Position numbers and translations under genes: made by a program. The notes under the pieces are model-generated. The model ran no database searches. It was not told the DNA's origin and worked only from the letters and a program-made list of their open reading frames with translations. DNA of 64,000 bases from Tanypteryx hageni (taxonomy: Eukaryota > Arthropoda > Insecta > Odonata > Petaluridae): positions 101,224,207 to 101,288,206 of the forward strand of contig CM054116.1 in assembly GCA_028673005.1 (NCBI GenBank), given 5' to 3'. Below are positions 21,556-33,468 of this stretch, one piece after another. The stretch's first letter is position 1. Each line of letters begins with the position of its first letter.

Positions 21556-21768
21556 CGGAAAAACTATCGGACGTATACTCCCAAAAGGGAGGTTTGCAGT
21601 GATCCGGGAATCCAGAGCTCTACACCTACCAAGTTTCATCAAACTCCGTGACCTCACTACCGTATACCGTATAAGCCCAAAAGGGGGATTTGCAGTGATC
21701 CTGGAATCCACAGCTATACATCTACCAAGTATGATAAAACTCCGTGACGTCACTACCGTGTCCTCTCC
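21556..21768 (+). repeat. Tandem duplication of an about 97-bp unit, open in one frame
   Basis: Two adjacent copies share CCCAAAAGG, TTTGCAGTGATCC, GGAATCCA, CTACCAAGT and AAACTCCGTGAC. In frame they read as two copies of a 32-residue unit ending FIKLRDLTTV and MIKLRDVTTV, and both strands are open. No start context, splice site or known family supports a gene. It looks like a repeat-derived sequence. Confidence 0.6.
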
Positions 21769-22320
21769 TTGTTAGTAACGCTCCTTTTTCTTTACTTAAT
21801 TGTTGGAACTTTTTGGCTATATCCAATATCAGGAGGCTATGGTTTGAGTTTATTTCTGTTCTTTGTAAGTTCTAAAATTTTCTCGCAGTTTCTAAAAATA
21901 TTTATTATTATGCAACCTATTTGGAATTTTTAGAAATATTACAGATATGGAGAAAGTCATGTGGTGGCCACATAAGATTTTGCTTTAATGCAATCCTAGT
22001 CCGGAGATCGAAGGTCAAATATATGAACTTTAATAAGCAAAAGAAAATAAGCTTGCAGGTCGAAATATCGATTTCTCCATGTCATATTATGGGGAATGGA
22101 AATCATTCTCAGAAATCGAACCCGGGTCGATTTTGGAAAAATAATTTCTGTAAATGGCTTTTACTTTAAGAATCGAACATTCCCACCAAATGTCAATCTT
22201 CTAGCTACTCTCGGAATGTTTGTTAAAATAGCATTACAGTTAAGATTTCCCACCCACCGTCGAAGACGAAGTCATTTTTAGGCTGGTTTCCAAAGGAAAC
22301 ATAGCCTTATGAAATGATCC
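21769..22320. other. Unannotated stretch with one arm of an inverted CCCGGG motif
   Basis: GAAATCGAACCCGGG at about 22112-22126 is roughly the reverse complement of CCCGGGTTTGATTCC at 22472-22486. The pair brackets the (TG)n tract. No coding evidence was found. Confidence 0.35.
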
Positions 22321-22362
<42 letters not shown>

Positions 22363-22376
22363 TGTATGTGTGTGTG
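22321..22376. repeat. (TG)n microsatellite
   Basis: About 27 TG units with two TATG interruptions. It is followed by the phrase ACCGATTTTCATGAAACTTG. A similar arrangement, GTGTGTGTCTC then CCGATTTCAACTAAATTTGG, occurs at 62207-62268, which suggests a shared repeat family. Confidence 0.85.
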
Positions 22377-23133
22377 CCCCCTGCTAACAACTTTTGCACC
22401 GATTTTCATGAAACTTGGTATGAGGCTCGTGCTGGCAGGACCCACTTCCGGTCTATATTTTATTTCGCGAAGATTTAAATCCCGGGTTTGATTCCAGAAA
22501 CTTTTTTTCCCTATTTGTTTTACATGGGAAATCTCAAATTCATCGTACAGAGATGTTTTTTTAAACAAATTAAAATAACTTAAAATTGTGATATCGGGGC
22601 AAGGTTTGAACTGTTCCAAGGGGAAAAGAATTTATATTCTAATTCATATCACCAAATTTTGATAATTTTCGTGAATTTCTACTTTAAAATAGCATCTTTG
22701 CGTTTTAAATCGCATTTTATCGGATTGTTGCCATAGAGACGATTATTACCGAACTAGTCTTGAGCATAGACGAGTGATCAAATGGGTTATTTTCTTTTCC
22801 GCGCGACTACCCTTCAGAAATGGACAGTTGATCCAGATATAGTAGCGTATAAACAGTAACATTTATTAAATTTGTTTATTTAAAAAATATATGAAAATAT
22901 GTCAGAAAGAGATTTTGACATTGTTTTTAGTATTTTAAACCTTATAATGTTCTATTAATTTGTTTTCCAATTTTCTCTATCATTAATAAACTATGAATTA
23001 CTAATTGTATTTATGGTATGGGAATTTCTTGGAATGGCTAACACATAATGAATCATTTCCTATCAATATAAGTAATCAATTTGGGACGTCAACGTTGGAA
23101 AACCAGCCTGCATTATTGCTGGTTTGGACTTCT

Positions 23134-23137
<4 letters not shown>
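22377..23137. other. Non-coding stretch
   Basis: AT-rich. It contains the right arm of the inverted CCCGGG motif (22467-22490). Nothing else was recognised. Confidence 0.4.
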
Positions 23138-23194
<57 letters not shown>

Positions 23195-23226
23195 TGTGTG
23201 TGCGCGCGCGCGTGCGTGCTTGTGTG
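23138..23226. repeat. (TA)n / (TG)n / (CG)n compound microsatellite
   Basis: About 26 TA units are followed by GTGTGTGCGCGCGCGCGTGCGTG, an alternating purine-pyrimidine run of the kind that favours Z-DNA. Confidence 0.92.
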
Positions 23227-24400
23227 AAAATAAATATTTATATAAATTTATAGACGTTGTCCTTCTAGCAATCTAAAAGAGTTATCTCTAATTATTTTAC
23301 CGCTTTGCGGCCTTTAGTTTCCAAATGTAACACTATTGGGGGGAAATACAGACACCTTTGATATATTTCCGTAAAAGTATTTAACCGCAACTTCAAAAAC
23401 ATACTGGCTTGTAACACGAGAAAAAATTAATGTACATGTAATTTGGTGTTAAATTTTCGTATTTTGAACCTTAGGCGTGAAAATGTTATTGCAAATCTAA
23501 CACGAGGCATTTCATTCAATATTTTTGTTTTTCGCATTTATTTTCAATATGCGTTTTCTGTCAAGTGTATTTCTACGTGCATTCAGTTGTATGCAATTTT
23601 GTTTACAATGTTTATATGTTATATTTTATGTTATATGTTGATGTTTTTATGTAGTTTTCCCGTAATTTGTAACTACTTGAACAGCGTTGCCAACGGGCCA
23701 CTTGGACAACTTATAACGCATGTTAGATAATAAAACTAATGATAATATATCCATTATTTCTCTATAAACCTGCTATGAGTGAAGTTTTCTGATCTTTCAA
23801 ATGATTTTAAAGGATATTTTCTTTAGTAAAAGATCTCTTCTTCATTCACAAAGGAAGATAAATCGGATAATTAGTCTTGACTCTGATATAAATTCTTTTT
23901 TTCAACAGAAAATCACCGCTGCTCCGTAAGACATTATTTATACTAACTATATGGCTATTTTACAATAAATGCTCAAAGTTTCTAATAAAACATATTTCCA
24001 CCTTTTATTTTTTAGCACGGCGATATTAACAAAGACTTTCCAAGTTTCACGCTGAGTTAATGAAAGCAGAATTTCTCCCGATGATGGAGGAGTTTCTCGG
24101 CACAAGTGGCATCTTATATAAGACTTGAGATGTTAACTTCGAGAAGTCTATTAAAACTATTAGCTTTGTATTAAGGTTCTCGATAAATCACCAAGTTTCG
24201 CGAAGGCGGGTTCAGCCCCTGATTGGCGCTTCACTTATTCATGGGGGATGGATGGAGACGTACCCTCAATCTCCAGAAGAATAATTGCCCACACGCCTTT
24301 CTCCCTTTTATGCCCTTCAACCCTCTCGGGTCGGCGAGGAAATGGACACGTGCAAAGGGCGTAATGGGAATGAATGGGGAAAAATACAACGCAATTGACG
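23227..24400. other. Non-coding stretch, nothing recognised
   Basis: AT-rich. The 95-codon frame at 23443-23730 is hydrophobic, AT-driven and lacks an ATG in good context or splice sites. Confidence 0.45.
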
Positions 24401-25235
24401 AACGATTGGGAGGGAAGAGAGAGGAACGACTAAAAGTCGGAATGAGGAAAAGGGAGACAGCGGGAGAGAGAATTAGAGAGAGAGAGAAAAGTAGGCGGCA
24501 TAGAAAGAGATCTGATAGGACGCGTGGAGACCTGTGGAAAAAGAGAGAGAGAGAGAGAAAGGGAGAAAGGACAAACAAAAGATGTTCCGATGGGAACGCT
24601 TCCGCGTATTTTTTATATTTTTTTCTTTCATCCCCCAACTGCCCGCCAGGGACTTCAGGCGTCGCCCGGAGAGAGTCACCGGCGCGAGACACAGACAACT
24701 GACCGCACACACACACGAACGTCATGTATATATTCTCTCTCTCACACACTCTCATCTCTATTTCTCTCTCTCTCGTACACACACAAACATGTAAAAGCAC
24801 ACGAACATACTGACGTGCGCGCGCGCACACACGCACTTCGAATGACCATTGACATGCAAATGGAGGGCGTCCTCTTTCAGGTCCTTGCAAAGAGGGCTAT
24901 TGGGACGATCGGAACTTTCGAAAATTCAGGTGGCCGCTACGGCGAGGTAGAGAGAGGGAGGATAAAGAGGAGGGGGTGGAAGGATAAAGAGGAGGGGAAA
25001 AGGAAGGAGAAAGAGGGGAATGGAAGGAGAAATGGGTGTCACGCCGCCGTGGAATATTTAAAATTAATGGAGGGAAGTTGGGAGAAAGGAGGTCGTCACA
25101 AGCGGGTGAATGAGGGTAAAGAGAGAATGTGGAGGGAGAGAGAGAAAAAGGAGAAAGAATTACTTTCTCGTCGACAAAACAAAGGGGAAGAGTCGCATTT
25201 GAAACGGAAATGTAAAATTAAAAAAAAATAACGTG
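24401..25235. repeat. Low-complexity purine-rich and CA/CT microsatellite tracts
   Basis: GA-rich on the + strand at 24410-24580 and 24945-25190, with CA/CT/GC dinucleotide runs at 24705-24835. Overlapping frames up to 235 codons on both strands consist of R/E/K or S/L/P repeats and are not genes. Confidence 0.8.
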
Positions 25236-26965
25236 GTAGCGCTAGGATTGGAATAACTGCGACGACCTTCAAAATGCCTCGTGTGGTCTTGTTTAGCCCG
25301 AAGGCTTTAAATACGTTTTTGTTTTTTAAATGTTCAAAACTTAAAAAAAAATCCTTGAACCGATTTTTCCTCTTTGAATTACGAGGTTCAGAGAAAGAAT
25401 TATCGAACTCGCCTTACGTCAGAAATGCAATCGACAAACCTTGACTCTCCAATAGCCATAAAAAAGCTGAGAAATCCAGTTGAAGATTTTGGATGCAAAT
25501 CATCCGTCATTAGTGGCACTCTACTGATAATAGATCCTAAAAAAGTACACGCACAGGCTTGAGTATCCACGAATCACGACTGATGACAGCTACCTGTTAG
25601 CCGAAATACGCATATAGTTTTTCCAGCCTTTATATTGACAACGGAGAGACAAATTTGTCGGATCAAATTACGCGTGTAAATATTTAAGAGTTTCGACTCG
25701 GAAGGGGGCAGGATTACATATTTTTCGACGTAATTCGGACTATCAACAGGTAAAAAGGTAAAAAAACGCGTTTTGTGATTTCAAATGAGAAAGAATTGGT
25801 AAATTTCCCCGCATATTATTTCACGAAACACGAAATTTATGGCACGGTAATGGAGAGAAAACTGCTCAGATTTCTTCGAAGTAAAATGACATATGTTTCG
25901 CCAAAATCGTATCGTGACCGACGTCTGGTGAGGGAGTGATTTTTGCCAAACAAAACGGCCAATGGTCACGAAGCGGCCATTACGAACACATCAATAGAGT
26001 CAAACTATAACTCAACAATACAGCGGCAAATTTCCATTCTCAGTCGAGAGACGGGGCGAAATGCGGTTTTCGCAAATGTCCAAGGCCGACATGTTAAAAT
26101 CGATTCCAAGCAGTTTTGCGAATACCAAAAATTGAAATGTGACCAGTTGAAAACGATTAGCTTCAAAATAAATCAACGAATATGGTTAAATAAAAGTATC
26201 TAAATACTTTAAATGAACGTCAAGTAAAAATCAAAGTTTGGATAAATAGCCGGTGAAGACAGCTACTTAGTGTAAATCTAGATGATTAAAACTTTAAATT
26301 GGTGCATAATTTGCGTAGATTATCTATTAAATAATAGGGTTTAAAATTTTCTGAGGTCACGGAACCCATATTGATATTAAAAATAATTTTTTCCCCTAAC
26401 CTTAACCAACAGGAAAGCACATATCGGGCCTATCCCTATCATTCACTCACGGAACTAAATAAACCCTAGGTTTCCGCAGGACACAATTTAAAAAAATCTC
26501 TATCAACTAGATGAAATTTTTGGGCATTCAAATCGTTTCCATTATTCTAATTTTCAAATGTAAGTATTCTATGCATACTACTTACAATGGTCAAAAATAA
26601 AGACGTTTCCTTTCACTAAGGAAAGTTTTAATCTTAAATGTGGAGACGCAAGAGCACGCATGTATACACAACAGATGAGAGAGAAAACGATTTGTATAGC
26701 ACCAAACGAAGGGTTAACCCAGAACTGAAACCAACTACGCGCGGGTACACAGTTTATTTCTCAACCGGCCAAAATCGATAAAGAAATCAACGAAGTTTCT
26801 TTCGAGAAATCTACGAATCAAAACGGGCGCGCGCACACACATTTATGCGGATGAGGGGAGAGTTCGGTTGTATCTGACTCCCGCCCGCGTCAACGCAATC
26901 CCTTAAAAAAATATAAAGATACGCCGCAAACTACATCCAACAGGGAGGAAATTACTTTTTTCCTT
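25236..26965. other. Non-coding stretch, nothing recognised
   Basis: Mixed composition with no repeat boundary, domain or convincing splice pair. Confidence 0.45.
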
Positions 26966-28345
26966 AAGTGGAGGCTTGAATATATGTCGAGTTGTTTGCC
27001 TTCCTTTACGTCCTTCCCTATCGCAAACCCTCCGACTCCCTCGCCTCCACCCACCGCTCCCCACAAGTCTCGCTTTTCGAATTCCTTTAACCCACGGGAT
27101 CAGTTCTCACGTATTTGCAAACCTATATATAAAAGGGGATGGGAGAGCGAGAGGAGGGGAACAGAGAGGAAAGGGGGAAGCAGAAAAGAGAGGGGGGGAG
27201 GTAGATACGACCTGATGGAAGTCCACGCCACGTCCAATATTACGAAATGAAGGAAATTTCCCTTCGGTTCAATCTCTCGTTCTCTCATTTTCCTTTTCCA
27301 CGAGTCCCGTGTGCCATGCGGAAAGTGACGCAAAGTCCTTAAATATTCATGAAATTCCTTCCTTGCACTCATCTCCCCCCTCTTTACTCCCCTCCCTCCT
27401 AGTACATTCCTCCCCCGCGGTCCCATTCCTTAAAGACCCCGCATCTTACGATTCCATCCTCACTCTCCTCCCACCCCTCTCTGCCCTCCCCCCTTTCCTC
27501 CCTTCACCCTTTTCTCCCTCCCCCTTTACTACGATATATGCTATATATTATATTATATACTGTATTTATTTGTTCTTTTTTATTCCTTTCCTCCACTTTT
27601 CTTTTTCGCCTATTACATTCTATTGTTTGTATTTTTATGTATGGCTATCTTATATATGATAGCGTAACTTATGATGATTTGTTTAGTGAGATTTACTAGG
27701 TTTCGCAGGTTTTTCGCCCCCCCCCCTTTCTATGAGAGTGTTTCCCTGCAGTTTTTTTGTCATATTTCCCACACAATTATTATCTTTTTACAATTATTGT
27801 TTTATTAGAATGTTATTGTTAATTCTTGAATGTATTACTATATTTGTATCAAGACAAGAGGTTAGGTGGAAGATGAGACTTCCTAGTCTCAATCTCGCCC
27901 CAAATAAAGGCCATATCCAATCTAATCTTTACTCACTCCCCTCTTTCCTCCCTCCCCCTTTTATTCCGTTCCCCATTTTCTCCTACCTACCTCCTTCCTT
28001 CTCCTCCTCCACATAATTCTTACCACACCCCAATCTTCTCCTGTGCTTCCACTTTTTTCCCGTAGAACTCTAGTCCATTTCAATCATTAAACAGCCTTAC
28101 ATCCCCTCTCTCTACCTCCTTCCAACTCCCTTTCCCTCTCTCTGTCTCTTATCCTCCAAACCACAGAAATCCACTCTTCCAGTCACGCCGCCCGTATCAC
28201 CATCTCTCTCCCTCCTTTCGCCACTTTTCCCCATTCCAACCGGCGTGAAAAATATGTATATCCTATCGATTTCTATAACTCTCTCTCCCTTTCTCCTCAG
28301 AGAGAGCGAGGGAGGGAGGAGGATGAGGACAGAGAGAAAAAGAGA
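26966..28345. repeat. Pyrimidine-rich tracts around a LINE 3' end
   Basis: The + strand is C/T-rich at 26990-27090, 27360-27530, 27930-28015 and 28100-28230, and GA-rich at 27140-27210. Frames here are low complexity. The segment between about 27530 and 27930 reads like a LINE 3' untranslated region (see next entry). Confidence 0.7.
27530..27925 (+). mobile_element. LINE/SINE 3' end fragment with stem-loop and AATAAA
   Basis: The stem-loop GAGACTTCCTAGTCTC (27873-27888) is followed by TCTCGCCCCAAATAAAGGCC. The same layout (short hairpin, TTTCGCCCGAATAAAG) occurs at 54030-54062. Shared 3' hairpins of this type are the recognition site of LINE reverse transcriptases. No coding part remains. 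The left boundary is a guess. Confidence 0.5.
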
Positions 28346-29092
28346 GAGAGTTACATAGCCTGCTAACGACGCCGCGGCGGGCACATTTAAAAGTCTCATA
28401 GAATATGCAATTAAAAAAATAAATTCCCTAAGTGCGAATTCCGCAGGCCGGAGGTTGGGAGAAAGAGGATAGGTTCGTGTAAGGGGGGGGAGAAGTAGGA
28501 GCGTGCGGGCGCCCTTGAGCCTAAAATTTGCGCAAATGCTTCTCTCTCTCTCTATTCTTTGAATCTTTTACGACAAAAAAGGGGCGCTGACTTCGAGTTT
28601 ATTTTTATTTAATTTAATTTTGTTTCATTTCGCTTCCGCGGTTACGGGGAGGAGAACCAAGGTGCGCGTGCGTGCTTTCTGACCCAGACCGTAATTAACG
28701 TTCCAACGCTGATTTCGCGCTTAACGTCTCTCGTTACGCGGGCTAGGAATTGACGCGAGTGTTTTCAACGGACGTGCAGAGATAGATTGAGAGTTTCGTA
28801 GACAAATTCAATCCGCGAGCCACTTAACACTTAACCAAGCATTTAGTAGTTATAAAGAAGTGTGCTGGCAATCGATCAGGATGGGAGCCCAACGACAATG
28901 TTAAAAATCCAATATTTTTTAAATATCGATACTGAAACAAGACAGAAGAAAACAACATTATAAAAAAGAGCTGAAAAATTTGTGGGGGGGAATTCATTCA
29001 ATGAAGATTAAAAACTAACATTATCGCGCAATTTTATAAATATTTCTGAAAACGTTCCATACGCAATGTTGTCGCCGAATGTCAGATGCGGG
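28346..29092. other. Non-coding stretch, nothing recognised
   Basis: Contains short GA and CT runs and otherwise mixed sequence without gene signals. Confidence 0.45.
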
Positions 29093-30343
29093 TTTATTTA
29101 TTTATTTATTTATTTAAAAAACATTGCAATTTGGCCAGCCGGCCAGGTGGCAAGAAAAACATAATATATAATTCTAAAATTCCAATTTTACAAATAAAGT
29201 GCTCATAAATTATATTAGAAAAATTAAAAAATATTTAACAATATACAATTTCAAACTAATTACAATCAGTGCCTAGAGTGCGGATTTTCGTGGGTTCATG
29301 AAAGGCCTTCTCGGTTACCGTAGCGGTCACGGGGCCCACGAAGTCCCCACCGTACTTCACCCTTCCAAGCAATCCCCTACTTTTCCTGCACTTAGGCACA
29401 GTTACATAGATATTGATGATACTAATATTCCTCCTCACAGTTCGTCTTATTTTTACCATGCATATATGAACTAACTCTACGTTTTAAATGTTTCGCGTCC
29501 TTAGATAAGGGCTTGAAGAGCACTTCAGGTAACTTGTTCCACTCGCTGATTCCCCTGTTTAGAAACGAATACTTTGCTGTATTTGTCTTCTGCGGCCTAA
29601 GTTTAATTTTAAATTCATGGCTATTTTTCCCTAAAAAATTCGGCACCTGCATTCTACTTCTTAAGTCTTCCCATGCTTCATTATTGCTGTATGCCTGGTA
29701 CAGTCCCCCTAATCTGTTAATTTGTCTCCTATTTTCTAATGATTCCCAATCCAGAATTTTCAACATTTCTGTGACGCTGTCTTCCTTTTTAAACCTACCT
29801 AGCACATATCTCGCAGCTTTCCTCTGGACTTTCTCTATTTTCCTTTTTTGACCTATCCCATGCGGATCCCATACATTCGTCGCGTATTCTAATATTGGTC
29901 TGACTATAGTTTTGCACGCCTTTTCCTTCGCAGCCCTACTACTTCCTTTAAGATTACGCATAGCATAATGTAGGTTTTTATATGCTTTTCCTATAATACT
30001 GACAATATGCCTATCCCATCCTAGATCTTTTGCTACGTGGACGCCTAAATACTTGCAGCAATCATATTTTGGTACCATTCCGCCGTGTAGGTTGTATCTG
30101 CGCTCACTTATTAGTCTTTTGTTCGAGAACGTAACGTGTTTGCTTTTGTTAATATTTACACTCATTTTGTTTATCCTAATCCAAGCTTCTATCTTTTCGA
30201 TATCCTCTTGTAAAATTTCCCGGTCTTCCTCACTTTTTATTTGCCTATATATAATACAATCATCCGCAAATAGACGAATCCTTGAATTAATGTTATTCGG
30301 AAGGTCGTTAACATAAATAAGAAATAGTAACGGACCTAAAAAC
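29093..30343 (-). mobile_element. 5'-truncated CR1-type LINE
   Basis: The minus-strand frame is open to 29422. RT homology begins at about 30342 (FLGPLLFLIYVNDLPNNINS) with the catalytic FADD box, then KYLGVHVAKDLGWDRHI, RPILEYATNVWDPHG, KVQRKAARYVLGRF and, near the end, SEWNKLPEVLFK. This block order is that of CR1-group LINEs; an L2/Rex1-like member is an alternative. After the stop comes about 330 bp of 3' UTR and an (AAAT)n tail at 29093-29118. About 300 codons remain open, so the insertion is fairly recent. The 5' truncation abuts the short repeat at 30465-30674. The apparent ORF upstream of 30342 is flanking sequence. Confidence 0.9.
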
Positions 30344-30464
30344 CTAAAAACAAAAATTTTGGTGTTGCACTTTCGCAGGCTGCTGTTTTCGCACGGTGCT
30401 TGTAGTTTTATAGGCCAAAATCTGTCCCAAAATATGTGACTGACTCCTGAAGACTCGCTACTCG

Positions 30465-30674
30465 ATAAGATAAACGGCGAAATATACATTGCACAAAGTT
30501 TCCCATACACGTATATACGTTCGGTCGACTGTGTATGTTTATAAATGAAAAACGCTTACAAATAAAAGTTAACCGTAGTTTAGCGAATATTTAATGTCAC
30601 TGGTCGATATTTAGTAATTTTTTGGGATATATGGTTAAGTTAGTATTATTTATATACTACGTCTATGAGAAATT
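30465..30674. mobile_element. Short MITE-like repeat with inverted ends
   Basis: AGTTTCCCATACACGTA at 30497 and, inverted, TACGTCTATGAGAAATT ending at 30674 are imperfect inverted repeats. The 210-bp sequence matches the left 200 bp of the element at 61305-62180, including CACTGGTCGATATTTAGTA. Similarity to the other copy extends left of the inverted repeat to about 30465, so the true left end may be there. It has no coding content. Confidence 0.6.
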
Positions 30675-31264
30675 AAAAAAATACGGAAGCTTCTAAAACA
30701 AAAGATCACACTTTCGTGATTTTCTCCATTTATTTCTGTTATATCATTAGCAAATGGCGTTCTTCTCCGCCAACTCCAATTACATTCATTACACTACTTC
30801 ACTTTCGTATGCTTACTTAAAACGGTTTTGAATAGCAAATTAAAAGTACTTATATTTAAAAAATTAATTCAAAATACGCTCCTAGGTTTGCTTTGCCTCC
30901 TGAAAAAGCATTTATTTCCATGTTTTTGGAATAGCCTACAGCGTTTTGTATTTTACGTCCTCATCGAATTCTGCTCATAACTACGACTATTTTAAATTTA
31001 ATTATAGTTCCTTTTATATAAAATCGATGTCTGGTAATTAATATGAAATTTAATGATATTATAATCAATATAAGTAAAATTAAAAAAAATAAGACTTGAA
31101 TTGATCCATATTTCGCTGCACTAGAGTATATATTACAGTAAAGTTATATTAATATGCCTGGTTGTATTAATTTATCACGATTATTTTAAAATTCTAAAGT
31201 TATTATAAAAAACATTGCCTAGAAGCACTACTAATATACTAAAGGAAGAAAAGTAAACAGAATA
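30675..31264. other. AT-rich spacer, nothing recognised
   Basis: No repeat boundary or gene signal was seen. Confidence 0.45.
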
Positions 31265-32666
31265 AACTGCAAATCCTCGTTAGCACGAACTCGGCTAACA
31301 CGAACACTCGGTGTACACGAACATATATTTTCCCCGGGGCTGAATGTATGGATTAATGCATGTGAGTTGGTTGGTTAACACGAAATTCACTTAAGACGAA
31401 CTTCGAGCAAAATTCGGGAAAAAAGAACTCAAGTAATTGGTTAGCAGGAACGCTTGTCAAATGTATTTTACAGCCACTTGACTTTATTTCCGGCGTGTAG
31501 AGGCGTTGACTGTGTAAAAAGTTTAATTTGCAGATGCCATGGAATTCTATGATCGGTGATTCAGCAATTGTCTTCATTTTTGGCTCTACCATTCTTGAAC
31601 CTTCAGTCGCTTTCATTAGTGCCATAAACAGAGGAAGATGTTACAAACGCGGACGCTTTCATTGTGTTACCATAGGTATTTGCATTCCTTGCGGTAATTT
31701 TTTTTAGTCGAGAAAGAAAGGAAGGAAATTATTTTGCCCGATATTATCATTCAAAATGAAGCGATAGCAATTCTAATGAAGATGTACGACTGCTAAGTGC
31801 TCAATTCGCAAGGTGCTGAGAGTTTGCTGCGCTTCTGCACCGTTTACTACGCCTGCGAGAACATGTCTGTGCAGAGACAGAAGTGTTTTTCTCTCACCTC
31901 AAGATGTGGAACTCAAAAATTCAGATGAACAATTGAGTGTCATAAAACGAAATTTATATTTTGTATACGATCTTCGCCTCGCCAAAAAAAATCGCAAGTT
32001 AGGTAATTCCAACAGTGACCTCTGTATCTTGCCACAAAGATTTAGCAGGACGACTACGGCTCAATCAATAGCATTGCTGAACGATAGAAACGTCCGCGTC
32101 TCTCCGTCTTCTCGTTAGAGAATAGTTTTGCGTGTAAACATTCAACCATATAAGTGAATATCACATGCTGCAAAAGAAGCCATACTTCAATTACACTGGC
32201 AACAAAAATGAAAACAATAGATTTATTGGAACGGGATATTTTTTTCAAGAGCAAGAATTACCGAAAAATATAAAATTTTGAAATCGAAACTGTCCTATAT
32301 TGTGAAAAATATACAGACGATCAACCATGCTGTATCTGCGGGGTCGACAACAAAAAGCAAAAACCTACGCGATTTAGATCTAGTAAAAATATGATAATTC
32401 ATACATATTCACATCATTTAACTTCAATATGAACATTAAAAAGTAGCAGATAATTGAAATCTATCATTCACATCAAATTTAATGCTGCGTTAATCGCACA
32501 TTTGTGGTGTGATTAATAATAATGTACTTAACACGAACAGGTTACATGTACGTGCGTACGTAATATTTTTTTCAGTGTTTATATATAATTCGGTTTTCAC
32601 AAACTCGGTTAACCGGAACACATGATTTGATTTTCCCTTGGAGTTCGTGATATCGATTGTTTACTG
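31265..32666. mobile_element. Possible pogo/Tigger-like DNA transposon relic
   Basis: The left part has CCTCGTTAGCACGAACTCGG and several AACACGAAC repeats. The right end, inverted, reads CAGTAAACAATCGATATCAC then GAACTCCAAGG. The imperfect inverted ends and flanking TA dinucleotides fit the Tigger/pogo pattern (CAGT...CCTCG-TTA...CGAACTC). The interior frames (31353-31625 on minus, 31813-32118 on +) do not show a transposase domain that I can recognise. Treat it as tentative. Confidence 0.35.
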
Positions 32667-33209
32667 TAAAATATTACGGACTTCTGAAATTTTTTATATA
32701 TTTTGCATAATACTAAATAATCATCCAGTTTCAAATCTTGTTTTCATAGGGCGAAAACGCTTCATTGATTTTGTATGATGGCAGGTTGCTGCAAATATTA
32801 CGATAATAGCGGTTATTGGCATAGCCTTAAAACTATTGAGTAAACTATATAATGATACGGCACATAAAGCAGAAGTCACCAGCGTAAAATCTAGTGTGAA
32901 TTTGCTTCTTACATTCATTCCATAATTTCTCCTACTGAGGATGGCATCGTGGATGTTGAAGTGTGCATTTAGGATGATGATAATAAGTACTGGTGTAGTG
33001 TCAGATTTTCTGTGCGTTTATGTGTATGCAAGAGCAGTGAGTCCCTGGTGTGGAGTCACTTCTTGCAAGCCCGCATGCATAATACATCGGTCACTGATGA
33101 GGCTTACTAGTTTTCCGTAAACTGGTTGTGTGGCTGGGTATGTGTGTGGATGTGTACTATCGCCAGTATTTATTTATTCATATATATTATTATTATTATG
33201 ACTTTCAGT
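32667..33209. other. Non-coding spacer
   Basis: No recognised feature apart from a short (TTA)n run just before the Penelope-like copy. Confidence 0.45.
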
Positions 33210-33387
33210 TACCCTTTCGCTGAAGAAGGGCATAGGCCCGATAAGCTTGCGTGTTTTTTTGTGTTCGTGTGTTTTACGTGTCTCTTCGACGCCCCCAGCA
33301 GCCTGCCAACTTGGTCCCCAACTTGGTAAGTGTCCGCTGGGCTTCCCTCAACACCTTGTTGCCACCCTCATCACCCCCTTTTCTTTT

Positions 33388-33390
<3 letters not shown>
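33210..33390 (+). mobile_element. Penelope-like terminal repeat, copy A
   Basis: Starts with CTGAAGAAGGGCATAGGCCC then GATAAGC (33220-33246), followed by GTGTTTTACGTGTCTCTTCGAC, the GCAGCCTGCCAACTTGG block, GGTAAGTGTCCGCTGGGCTT and CAACACCTTGTTGCCACC. It runs into a long (TA)n tract. The middle and right blocks recur at 40969-41100 and, diverged, at 58240-58407. A CTGAAGA..stem..GAWA layout before such a segment is typical of the hammerhead-ribozyme-bearing ends of Penelope-like elements. That assignment is an inference; no RT or GIY-YIG coding part is present. Confidence 0.5.
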
Positions 33391-33439
<49 letters not shown>

Positions 33440-33468
33440 CATACACACACACACACACACACACACGC
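33389..33468. repeat. (TA)n-(CA)n compound microsatellite
   Basis: About 21 TA units, then ATACATACATACA, then about 10 CA units directly after copy A of the Penelope-like repeat. Confidence 0.93.

Noticed and set aside
24231..25231. Overlapping frames of 219 and 235 codons
   Set aside because: Composition follows the GA/CA/CT tracts. No domain, start context or splice pair.
33059..33120. CTGATGAG motif near 33095 as a hammerhead core
   Set aside because: No GAAA at the expected place after a stem; probably chance.
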